From Rhynchopus euleeides (Eukaryota; Euglenozoa; Diplonemea; Diplonemida; Diplonemidae): a DNA stretch of 64,000 nucleotides. A program made the translations under genes and the position numbers. This document shows, piece after piece, positions 41,491 to 53,400 of this stretch. Positions within the stretch are counted from its first letter, which is position 1. Each line of letters starts with the position of its first letter. Where the stretch lies: the NCBI GenBank assembly GCA_963210315.1, contig OY723256.1, positions 1 to 64,000 of the forward strand. Direction: 5' to 3'. Below the pieces are notes generated by a model. That model was not told the origin of the DNA. It searched no databases and saw nothing but the letters and a program-made list of their open reading frames with translations.

Positions 41491-44164
41491 TCACTGCAGG
41501 GTGACGTCGTACAGACTGTCGAGCTTCGACAAATCCCATAGTGTTTCGCCTGCGTTGAGAACCACAGGGTAGAACACGTCTGGTTTCTCCCGCCGGAGAT
41601 AGAAATTATAACACGTTGTGGTGCGGGGCACAGTCCAGATGTGTTCTACGGTCAGCTGCACACAGAAGACTCCGTGTGACGTCCACGACACTGGGGTCCC
41701 TGCGCTTGTGGCCATCTGAACGCTATGTAGCCACGCGTTATAGTGGCAAACTACGATGCCGTCAGTCACCAGCGAACCACACGGATCCACCAGCACAGGG
41801 GCTCCCATGTACAGGTCGAGAAAGCGTCGTCCTTTCGTTTCCAGTGCTTTGCACAAGGCCGTTGCATGTTCTTCCTGCCCACACAACAGTAACGTGTTGT
41901 CAGGCACAGATACTGCGGCGAGTGCTGCAAGCTCTGAGACACCATCTGCCACACCTGCGAATGGGATCTTCCCAAACAAATCAGGGAATCGCCTCCTGTC
42001 GCAGAACGTGTCTGACTCCACGACATGGTGAGTGGCTGGTGCGAGTGGTTCCTGCTTCTGAATATTGTTCCACTCGATGCACTTCAAGACAGACTCATAC
42101 TTGAGACGGGCACCCTCAGCGAACTGGATGCACAGGTCTGTGCCGGGGCCAGGCAATCCCCGCAACAGTTCCTCCATGATAGCGGGCGTGTTGAAGGGCG
42201 ACTGGCCGGCTACCCTTTCACCTTGTGTGTTGTCACACGACTGCATTCGGGTGTATTTGGGTGCATCGTAGCTCGCAACCATGAGGCTGTAGATAACGAG
42301 CACGTGCTTCGTGCTGAAGGACGAAAGTAACACACTGAGGGGGGAGTCCCCAAGAAGGGGATTGCCGAACAGCCGGAAGGCGCTCACTTCATTACACAGA
42401 ATGACTGTGTGGAGCGCTGAGAAGAAGAGAGACTCAATGTGTACAAACCGCTCCGTCGGGACCTCCCGACGAAACAGTGCCTCTCCGAATGTTGTCGTGC
42501 CACACTGCACATGTTTGTACTCCATGCACACGTGCACACCAGCAATGAAGGCTCCAATCTCCCAGGGATGGCACACGCCTGCAGTCGCCATCAAAAAGCA
42601 CACCAACGTCACGACATCGCTGGCAAGGTGATCTGCTGTCTGCGAGGGGTTAACACAGAGATCTTGCACGAAGTACCTCAGCACGGCGGAGCCCCTGAGA
42701 TCCGGGTGCGCGCCCCACAGGGACTCCAGCGTGAACGGGGTGTCAGGGCGCTCCTCAACAGCAACTTCGTTCAGGACAAGACCGAGTGAGTCACGCGATT
42801 GCTCGATCACCTGGAGAGTCCGTGTCCCTCCTGCACCCTGCTCGCCACACAGCGGGGCGAACAGCTCGTAGATGCGGCGCCGTACGGGGAGGAAGTGGGA
42901 CTGCACAGGGGGCAGGGTCCTTATCTCAGGCATCACTGGGTACTTCCACAGCCGTTTGGTCTCCCCCTGACGGGCAAGGAAGGCGATCTCCTGCCCGACC
43001 GAGCCCTGTGTGAAGGCTGATACCAGTGCGTGGGGCAGCCCGGGTGTACCTTCCGGGATTGCGACAGACGCAGGGTTCGTGAATCCGGTGTATGTCTGCA
43101 CCAACTCTTGCAGGAAGTAGGCCGATGCTCGCCGTGCGGCCTCCTCTGAGTTCGCGCACCTGCGGCCGTAGGCTTCGCCCGCCTCTCGTGCCAAGGATTC
43201 CAACACCGCCTCTGGCGTCCTGCCCACGAGGCGCTCCTCAAGTACCTTCGGGAGCTCCCGTTCCCCGAGAACGCCACGAATCTCGTGAAGCACCAAGTCA
43301 GGGAGGAAGTCGTTGGGCAGGAGGCACGCGCACAGTGACAACACCCTTTCGCTTGCGCCCAGCCTCCTGTGGGTGGGCAGTGGGTCATGGGGGTGCAACG
43401 GGTCTGTCAGACCTCAGCTGTGGGTGTCCGCACACATGCAGTGCAGGACCCAACGGAAACGATAAGGCATGATGGAACGCAGATGCATCGTCATACTTCA
43501 TGACTTCGTCCTTTATGAGAACCGGAACCTTGCCGCGCCCGCGCTTCGGGTGAAAGTTAGAGAGGAACGTAAGCCTGCGATCAAGTGGCGGGTGGCGGGT
43601 ATGGCAAGGTCCACAAGCATACTTATCGGCCATGATCATCAGGTCGCTGTCGTCCCCGACCACGAGGGCCTTGTCTTGGGATGCACGCACACACAAGGGC
43701 TGATCCGCCTCCCCCCAGCACTGCTCGATCCGCACGCCCCCCGCCAACAGCGTCCTGCGGCACAGGCGCTTGTACAGCATCACAGGCACGATGCGGTTGT
43801 CGATCTCCTCTGTGAGATAGCGAAAATCGGTCATCTCCTGCATCATCTCCTCTCCTTCCTTTTCGCTGCATGTGTACCGCAATTGCTTGATGACGCGCTT
43901 GCACGATGTCACAGACTTCTTGCGCCCGCTGTGGCCATCGAAAAACATCACGACCTCCAGATGCTCAGAATGCCACGCCTTAATGTCGGCCCGCACGACT
44001 GACACGAAAACCCCAAAGTCATTTGCACTGCAGGTCGAGATCACCCTGTGGATCCTCCGCCAGACGTACGAGTCTCCATCGATGTAAACCCGCCGTCCGC
44101 GCACCGGTTCGGAGTGCTGCACATTGGCCCTGTCGATAGCACGGGATACGATCTGGATCCCCAT
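41491..44164 (-). CDS. Asteroid/XPG-like PIN-domain nuclease family protein, two exons
   Basis: Exon 1 runs from ATG 44164 to 43413 and exon 2 from 43366 to the stop at 41491. The 46 bp intron (43412-43367) has AG|GTCTGA and CCCACAG|G borders, and splicing restores one frame of 875 codons. The start is the family-typical MGI. Acidic positions of the XPG/PIN active site are present: D29 and D31 (YIDGDS), D76 (FFDG), E152 and D154 (WGEADQ), D172 and D174 (GDDSDL). Exon 2 opens with LSLCACLLPNDFLPD, matching the LLGNDY segment of this family, and continues as a helical region without recognised domains. Asteroid-type proteins are structure-specific nuclease relatives whose substrates are mostly unknown. 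The stretch upstream of MGI is open but unlikely to be translated. The giant surface-protein gene ends 270 bp upstream on the same strand. Confidence 0.78.
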
Positions 44165-44433
44165 GCAGCACGGGCCTGCCTGGTGGGGGTGGGATGCGAA
44201 CACGGGTTTGCGGCAGAGTCTCATTGCACAAGCCAGCCGACAAGACAGGGTTGACAGCATATTCTATTGCCAGACTCAGCAGTCCCGGGCAGAGAATCCC
44301 GACGCTGGGAAGCAGGTCGGGCTCAGTGGGACGGGGCTGCCTGGGCCTATCTTCTTGGAAAAGAAGGCGGTCCTGACGCGCTCCCCCTGTACACCACACT
44401 GGCAATCAAAGGGCGGCCAACTTGGGCGATTGT

Positions 44434-47400
44434 TCACCACGCTGCAATCAGGAGGCAGAGGGCACACAACAACAGCGAAGGGGCATCCTGGGAAGCCTGC
44501 TCGAAGGCCACGTCGAATACGGACGGGGGGGGTTCGGACGTTGGGGGTGCGACAGTTGGGGCAATTGTTGGCTCGCGTGTCGGAGCTGCAGTCGGCGCCA
44601 CAGTAGGCGCGAGTGTCTTCGGCACAGCAGTATCGGGAACCAGCGTGCTGCCTTCCGGGGGCGGCGTGTACCCCGCCAGACCAACTGAGGGGGTGGGGTG
44701 TCGGGCAAGAAGGCGACATGCATACCTGCCAGCTGTGCAGCCGACGCCTGCTGGAAGACGCTTCCGGAACTTCGGAGGGCGGACACCGGCGATGCCAGGT
44801 CGCTCACAAGGGTGTGGTTCACAATCGCTGACACTTCCGCCACGTCGATTGGCACGGACGAGTGAAGCACAAACTCGACCACAACATCGACACCCTCCTG
44901 CAGCAGGTCCGAGAATCGGTCAGGACCTGGTTCCGATGCGTTGTAGTACTCCACACAGGCACTGCTGTTCTTCAGGGTGTCGGTGATCTGCGACCGGCTG
45001 GCCGGTGCACAGGCCCATAGAAGTTCGACTGCGACGGCCGACTGTGTGGGAATGATGTGGAGAAGAGGCAGCAGCAGGCCTTGCCACCGTGGCGCGTCTG
45101 AAATGTCCTCTCGTGGCGTGGGCGGAATCGGACTCATGTCAGAAGCATTCAAATCAGGTCAAGTCTTTCGTGGTCTGCACACAAGAACGTGTTCCAATTG
45201 CAACATCTTCTTGCGATGACTTGACATGCGGTTGCAAACAAAACAGGCAGATGACATACCCGAACTTCCGCGGACAGCAGGGTCAGCAATGGCTTGGCGA
45301 ACTCAGTCCTTGCGATACCCCCGATGAACGCCATTGCCTCAGTGGCGGTGGGGTGGGACCCCAGCGACAACCCCGACACCTCCACGAAGGTGGAGCTGAT
45401 GTGGCCAGGCGAGTCAGTCGGGCGTGGCGACGGGGCAACCCTCGTGATGATCTCCAGCTCGGTGTTGCGTGCCTGGGGGGAGGCACAGGTGCCCTGCACA
45501 CAGTTGACCAAGATGCGGAGGGATGTGCAGGGCCCATCCACCTGGAGCTGACCAAACCTCACAAGACCCCGGTGGGATGTGTAGTCAGGGAAGGTGAACA
45601 GGTTCAGCACCCGGTCACCCACAAGATTGCCAAGGAACGCAGAGTTGATCCCGTCGACACATCTTCCCTGGATGCGCAGCACTGACGCGCTGTCGGACTC
45701 CACCAGAGCACCGCGGCTGTCCTTGATCCCAACAACCACTTCAAAGGTGCTGAAGGCACGCAGGTCCCACGCCTGCGACGTGTCGCACCTGTGTCGCGTG
45801 TGTGGCGGGTGTGATAACTTCAGACACACAACACGCAATAAAAGCCTCCTTGTGGACACTGGTGGAGTTAGTGGGAGCCGTTCCCCCCAACCCCTGTGCC
45901 CGTGGTGGGCGGATACTGCCCCCCCTCCCCCCGGATTAAACGCTTGTCCGAATCCGAGACACACCTAACAGGGCCTGGGCCAACTGTGCTGCAGAGAGAA
46001 GCATTTGTTGTCAGAGACAGGTGGTCGGACACCTGCATGTACATCTCGTGTAAGGTGACGTCGTCTGGGATGCCGAAGGGATCGGGGTTAGCTGACGTGC
46101 TCTTGTGGTTCACCCAGCCGTTGTGCCAAGGGTAGTCCAGGTCGTTTGTCGTGAGCATCAGGCGCTGGATGCCTTCCGGTGTGGTTGCGAGGCTCCCAAA
46201 CACGACACTCCGCAGCAGGGCACGCCCCCTGAGGACGCGGAGATCACTCAGCTTCCACTCCGAAGACAGCGCGCCGTCGCAAGTGGGCTGTTGTGCCACA
46301 CCCGACACATCGCACGTGCCACCCTTGTCAATGCATGTCGTCTCCACCCACTGGGCGGCATCCACGTTGCGGCAGGGCACAGCGAGGGGGCGGAACACGA
46401 CAGTCCCCACGCTGCCGACATCCTCCGCGTGTTCCACAAGAGCCCCGAAGTTGTCCACCGCAAGCACGACAAGGTTGAAAGGCGCGCCCACCCCCCAGCT
46501 GGCGGGGTGCCTCCCCATTGCACCGCTGACTCCGGGGCGCCCCAAGTGCCCGCCCAGGCCCCCGTAGCGGAGGGGGGCGTAGCCCAGTGCCCTGTAGTGG
46601 GACAGCAGCCCCGGCAGCCCCGGGCCTTGCTGCCGGCACAGGGGGTCTGTGGTGTCGCTGGTGCACGGCCCTGCGATCTGGCCCAGTGCCATGTAGGCCG
46701 ATGCACGGCGCACGAAGTGCAGCGGCGACGTGATGCTGATGGTCTTGAAGAGGTGTTGGGTGCGCACGTCTGACGCCATGGGGGCAACGACGACAACTTC
46801 AAAGTTCCACGGGAAGTGTGGGCAGGTGTCGCAGCCTCGCGTCGTCTGGTTGGTGTCCAGATGGAAGGACACCACCCCGGCTCGTGCCATCAGGGTCTGT
46901 TCGGGCCAGGTCTCGTTGGCCTTGCCCGTGCGGGTGCCCTTGAGGGTGAAGCGCATGTGGTTGTCGCCGTCCACAAGGAGCCCCGCCGCGTCAACAAGCT
47001 TTAGCTGCAGTTTCGCGCCCATGCCGCAGACGGCTGCCTGCAACCCCGAGGAAGTGCGGCCCCATAGTCCTGAGAAGGACGAGACATCTGCAAGCGCCTT
47101 GGCAGCAGGGTCATCCACAACAACAACATCGACAGGCGACTGCACCTCGACACGGAGGCCAGTCGACGGGCTGGCGACACCAGCATCGCCGATGGGGATG
47201 TCACTGAAGGTGGTGGCAGCAATGACGCATGGTCCCGTCTGCCGGAAGGCGCCCTCCACGTAGAGCTCGTCCCGCACCACGATGACGTCACATGTTGTTG
47301 TTGCGCCTGCAGTCCGCTTCCCAAAGCACTCAAAGCAGCCGGTCGGTGTGATGGAAGACGCCGTCAAGGTCACGCGGTTCCCTTTCTCCCAGACCAGCCC

Positions 47401-50400
47401 GCCCAGATTGGAGAACGTTCCTGTACCATCGAATGCCTTCAGCCCGAGACGCACAGACCGGTTGGGCACCGTGTGTGCCGTGTTGAGGCCGTCAGTAGAC
47501 GGGCGCGAAACGAATGTGGAAGTGTCGACCCACTTCCACATCGCGACGCGTTTCGGGGTGAACGACACGGTGAATGTCTGGATCGCTGCCTGCCGATCCC
47601 TCAGTGTCTGGGGGGGCACCACGGTGACCTTGCAGGAGCAGGCGGTTGTGGTACCGGGCATCAGTTTGAGCAGCTTCAGCGTGAAGCCCGCCACGCCACG
47701 ACGCAAGTAGGCCTCCGCTGGAGACACGGCAGCCACACCGCACACGTTGCAGTCCACCTCCGCTCGCACAGGGTCGGTGATCGCTTCGACTGATTGGAAC
47801 CAGAGGCCCCTTTCGAACCCCCCAGGCGACTGCGACACAGCATAGGCGCGGAACGTGCAGGGCGGCATGCCTTGCGACATCCCTGCAGCGGTGCAGGAGA
47901 TCCCCTCGGCTGTCTCAGCGTTGTCCAGTGCGAGGTGCGTTGCAGGTACCGTGAAGTCCACCACAGGCGGATGCTTGCTGCCTGCCACCGACGTCGGGAG
48001 GCCCGGCAGTGTGGAAGCTTTGAACTGCAAGGCCACCCCCGCCCCAGGGTACACTGTGAGCTCCACAGTCGCCGTCGCGGTGGGCCCCACCTCGCCCGCA
48101 AGGTGGGGGACAGGGACGCCGTTGTACACCACGCTGCCCTTCGTGACCTTCGCCTCGGGCAGGCGCGGGTTCAGTGTCGTCACGACAGTCTCCTGTGCGA
48201 GCTGCAGCACCACCTGTGGTGAGAACCCGCTGCCCACAGTGGACACAGACAGGCCCGCCCCAGCCCTGATGCCGGTGAAGGGGTACGGTGTCTGGTAGCG
48301 GGGGTGCAGCGCGAAGGCGGTGGGCCCTGCAACAAGGTACGACCGGTCTCCCAGGTCGTCAGCAGCGTAGACATCGAACGCCCAGATGCCCGCCCCTGTG
48401 AGGTGGTCGAAGGTGCTGCTCGCGTCAGGGCGGGCGTAGCGGGGCACAGCGACGATCTGCGTGGCCTCGGTCAGGACGGAGAAGTCGTGCGCAACGCCAG
48501 CGAGCGACACACGGCATGCATAGCACGCCCGCTCCACCATGAACCGAATGGTGGCGCTGCCATCCACTTCCTGCAGCGTGTTCGCGGCCCCGATTGGCGA
48601 CGTGAAGATGACCTTGCCCCCACCCCCGTTGCCCGCCTTTTTCTCGATGCCGAAGGCCACGGAGGATGACGCGTTCCCTGTCGCGAGCATGTTGTTGCCG
48701 TCTGTCCACAACACCGTCAGCGAGAAGTGGCGCCGCCGCCGCACTGCTGGGGCTGCTGGGGCGAGGGACCACTTGATGCCGCACGTCGAGACACGCACAA
48801 CAAGAGGTGCTCCTGGGTGGTTGTTGGCATACGGCCTGACAAGGAAGCTTCCATGCTTCGGGGGGCTGTGCACCCCTGCCGGGGGGCTCAGACGGTAGTC
48901 GATGCGGACCAGACACGCGCTGCACGGGCGGGTGAAGAGGAACCTGACCGACCCGGAGAGGCCCAACGCCAGGTGCGGGCGGCGCTCTGCAGCACCGAAC
49001 TCTTCCGGCAGCACAGCTGCGTCACATCCTGATACGGAAGCTGTGCGCCCTTGACCGTCCAGCAAGAAGCCTCCACTGCCGTACCGCATCTCTGTGGGGT
49101 CGTGCACGTTGGAAGGGCGCCACACAGTGTGCACCCACAGATCGCGTGTCCATCCTGCCTGTGTCGAGGGGAGCGACAGTCCGCCTCGCAGCACTGCCTC
49201 GTCGAGGCGCAGCGAGAAAACCTCACCCACAACGGCGGACTGTAGCGGACCCGGCCCCGGCACCGTTGGCAGGGTCTGACGGTACACCTGCAGCACGTCT
49301 GGGGAGGCGGCCTTCACGTGGAAGGGTTTGGAGTGCTTCGTCCGGTCGGCGTAGATGGGCACCGTGTCGGAGGGTGCTTGGGAGTCGGGGGCAGCTTCCA
49401 TGCAGTTCGCGACACCACGCCCCGTGTAGCAGAGGTCGAGCCGCAGCACGCAGGCCTGGCAGGGCTGTGTGAACACGGGCCACAACACGGCGACGCCGAG
49501 GTGCGTCGCGACAGCAGCACCCCCAGTGCCCTGCACCCAGCTGCCCTCCAGAGTGGAGTCGTACAGCAGGTCTGGGTCCGACTCCTGGGTGGGCTTGAGG
49601 TCGTAGATTGTCATCGTGCCGCCATCGTTGCAGCCCGTCCAGCCCACTTTCGTCGCCTTCACGAGGGTGCCCGATGCGAAGGACGTTGCGCGCTCATTCT
49701 TCGTGTTGCGCACCACGGTCTGGATGGGGAAGGGCAAGCCGAGCACCGCCTGGTCTGCGTAGCGCCACCCCTTTCCCGGCACCGTGGTGGTGTAGGTCCT
49801 GTAATGGTGTTCCGTTGCCTGCATGTGGCGCTTCGTGGGGCACTCCTTGTCGAGCGTCACCTCGTCGCTCACCTCCCAGTGCGAGAGCTGCTCGGACTGC
49901 ACCCAGGCGTAGAGCCCGCTGCTGGCTGCCGCCTGTGCCTGCTCCTTGCCGGGGTACCTCTGAGCCTTGACAGCCAGCCTGCCCGCCTGGGGGACAACAT
50001 CGCGCCCCGTGAAGCGGAAGGTAACATGCAGGCTGGTCGACCGCTCAGTGTGGTCGTACCCCTTTGCCGCAGGCACAGTGTTGATGATCTGCAGCACGGC
50101 GGCGGACTGAGACTCCGTTTTGGCGACAAGGTACTGCCCAGAGTCAGCGGAAAGGCTGAATTCAAACGGGGTGTCGTACACATAGTAGCGGTAGCCAGTG
50201 GTGACCTTCGCAGGTGTGTAGTAGGGTGCGGCACTCAGGCTGAGCTCCTCTGCTGCGCACGACGCTGCGTACCCAGGCGTATACGACCCTGTCCCAGGCT
50301 CGCCCCACAGCCCAACACGCGGCTCGACGAGGTCCGACATGACCCACAGGCCGATCTCGATACAGAGGGACCCTGTGGCCTCAAGCTTGCCGGTCCACTG

Positions 50401-53400
50401 CGCATCACACACTTTGAACACCGCCTTCCGCACCGGGGACTGGTCCGGGTCGGCTGGGTTGCTCACACTCCCATACACAAGCTTCACCTGCCCCTCGCCT
50501 CGTGGCGCCACAGCCTCGACGTTGTCCTGGGGCCGGGGCCGCTCCGCAACTACGCTGAGCCTCCCAAAGGTGTAGGTGTGGTTGCCGAGCCTCTCCAGTA
50601 CAGGCGGGTTGAAGTCGGAGTCGAGCTGCATGTAAGCACTGCGGTACCTGCGTGTGGGGGCCTCGTACACCCAGCCCGGTGCCGAGCCAAGGGGCGACGT
50701 GCCGGGCCCACCACCTGGCACAAAGGTGATGTTGCGCGGCGTCGTGTCCAGCTCTGTGGCAGTGGCGGTGCTCTTGTGGAATGACACGGCAACGGTCAGC
50801 CCAAGATTTGCAAACCTCGACACCGTCGTGCGGTAGCGGTAGCACGGCGTGACACCACCTGCACACGCTGCATCTGCACCCGACACGGAGTCCAGCTGAA
50901 TCGTTGCTTGCGCTTTGGACTCAGCTGTCGCCACCCCACGCACCTGCACTGTTGAGACGCACGACATGTGGCGCCGCGCCACTGGCATCGACCCGACGAG
51001 CCCTTCGGGCGACGCATCGTACACCAGCCCCACGCTGTGAAATGTGATCTCGAACGACTCGACGGCACCCACCGCAGGCGCAGGGTTCCCCTCCAGCGTG
51101 AGACCCTGAAAGGTTGCCCTGGCGCCGCCCTGCATCCGCACACGGAACAGATCCCCGCCCTCGGGTCTGCCCAGCACATACCCCTGCCCGGAGCTCCCCC
51201 CGACGTGCTGCACCGAGGCGTTGGTGTAGACCCACCACCTGGGGTACTCCGCGCTGGCGGCATCGCCGACAACGCCCGCCTCGACCGTCAGCACGAAGGG
51301 GTCGCTGGTGAAGCCCTGCTGGGAGAAGCCTGGGGCATCCTCCAGCACCAGCGAGCTGCACCGCAGCTCCACCTCCTCCTGCTCCCACGTCAGCTGCGCC
51401 GTGCCGCGCTGGCTGCCGTCGGGCTGCAGCGTGAAGGACTCGGGCCCTGCACCCCACATGGTGTGGAAGGTGAAGCTGCACCTGTTGCACGGGCGGTCGG
51501 GCTTCATGCGCCACGACGCGCCCCAGCCAGATGCCAACCGCCGCATGGGGTACCGTGCGATGCAGGGGACATCCCCACGCGCTGGGAACATGCAGGCCCC
51601 TGCGCCCTGCGAGGCGTCAGGGAGAACAACCAACCCGTCTCTGTTGGTCGTCCCATCCGTCGGTGCCGGCCCGTCCAACAGGGCAAACGCGTCGCCATAG
51701 TGAAACTCATCGTAGACAAACACGGTGCCCCCTGGGCCCTCGACGTAGGTGCCGGGGTGCACCTCCACGACAATGCCTTGCCGCACGGTGTCCGTCCCCA
51801 CAGCAGGGACCACCTGCAGCGTGCTGGCAGGGATGCGTACCGGGGAGGCGAAGACCGCCTCGACCACGCGCAGCCTGTTCGAAAAGGCGAACACCACAGT
51901 GCAGCCCAGGCCGGCGCCGGCAAATCGGGAGCAGGTGTTGTCCACCAGGTGGATGCGGAACCGCAGGGCGTAGTCAGGCTGCGTCTCGTTGAGGTGCCAC
52001 ACGAAGGGGTGCTGCTGCAGGCGGAGAGGCTCCGTCACATAGCAGGTGGAGGCATCGGGCGGCAGGGCCAGCACGCTGCTCTGCGAGTCGCGGACAGACG
52101 CTGTGATGGTCCACTCTGCGAGGACACCGTCCAACAGGGGGATGGGCCTGCCGTCGCCGTCGCGTGGGATGTACACCAGCTCGTAGGGTGTGAGGGCCTC
52201 GAGGTAGACGCCGGGTGCAGCGCTGAGGGTCGTGGCGTTGCCGGCCCACTCGAAGCTGGGGGAGGGTGCCCTGTTGGAGGTCAGCGACAGGTTGGCGTCC
52301 AGCGGCATGATGCTGGAGAGACTGACGGAGTGCATCGCAGGCTTCGCCACGCGCACCGCAAAGCGGCTCCAGCCCCGACCGCCCCTGCCGTAGGTCACAT
52401 TGAAGAACAGCACCGCCTCGGAGTAGCCCGCCATCAGGTAGGGGACGAAGCTGTAGCTGACGGCCCCGCCTCTCGCCCACACTGTCGCATTCAGCAGCGG
52501 CTGCCCCCCGACAGAGCCGTTGAAGACATCCCTCACCTGGGGGGGTGGCTGCCCGGCAGTGTACGACAGGCCGTAGTCGCTTTCGGAGTACAGCAGCGAC
52601 ACGGTGCCGAGGGGGGCGTACTCAGCAGGGCCGTTGAAGCGTGCCTGGATGCGGAATTCGCACAGCTCGCCGTGGCGGCAGGACCTGACGAGGCAGCTGG
52701 ACTTGCTGGTGTTGGTGCACCCCTGGGTGGTGCCGGGTTGCCCGGCTGACCAGGGGGCGATCAGCTCGCCGTCGACGCTGATGCCATCCGGGTAGTGGTG
52801 CTGCACGTTGACCCACTGTGCCTCCGACAGAACTGTCCCGGAGTCCGTCTCCGCAGCAAACCGCACACCGCACCCAAACGGCCCGTCGGGGCACCGGGAT
52901 CGGTACTGCAGGGCGAAGCGTGCCATGCCCCTGCTGGCGAACTGGCGCAGCCCCCCCTCCTCCCACCCGTAGAGCGCTGCGTCGCCGCCTGCACATGCCC
53001 CGCCAATGGTGTGCACGTCGAACTCGCCAATGTCGGCCGGGGTGGATGAGCCTGTGGTGCACTGCAGAGCAGTCCAGTTGTCAGCACGTGGGCACCGCAG
53101 CACCGTCACGAGGTGGGTGCCCAGCGGGACTGGATTGCCGAGCGCAGTCGCAAGCGACACTGTGTAGGTGACGATGGAGCCAGAGCGCAGCAGCGGTGTG
53201 CGGGACACTTGCCCCGTCAGCGGGTCGGTCACGGCTGCGTCTGGGAGGGCTGCAGAGCTGGCCGTGTCCGAGGGGGCCATGAAGCGCTCCGTCGAGTTGA
53301 ACTCAACATCCGCAGCCACCACCAACTGTGCAGGAGCCGAGACCACACCATCACGCCAGAAGCCGCACTGCCCGCCGGTTGCATCGGGACCCCTGTTGTA

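Noticed and set aside
44448-44724. Arg-rich continuation of the giant gene (GMHVAFLPDT then RRPRKAARW) as its true C terminus
   Set aside because: A CAG|GTATGC donor at 44725 and CCCTCAG acceptor at 44685 join instead to a PTxAPT stalk and hydrophobic tail, a coherent end. The unspliced reading turns into low-complexity Arg-rich sequence.
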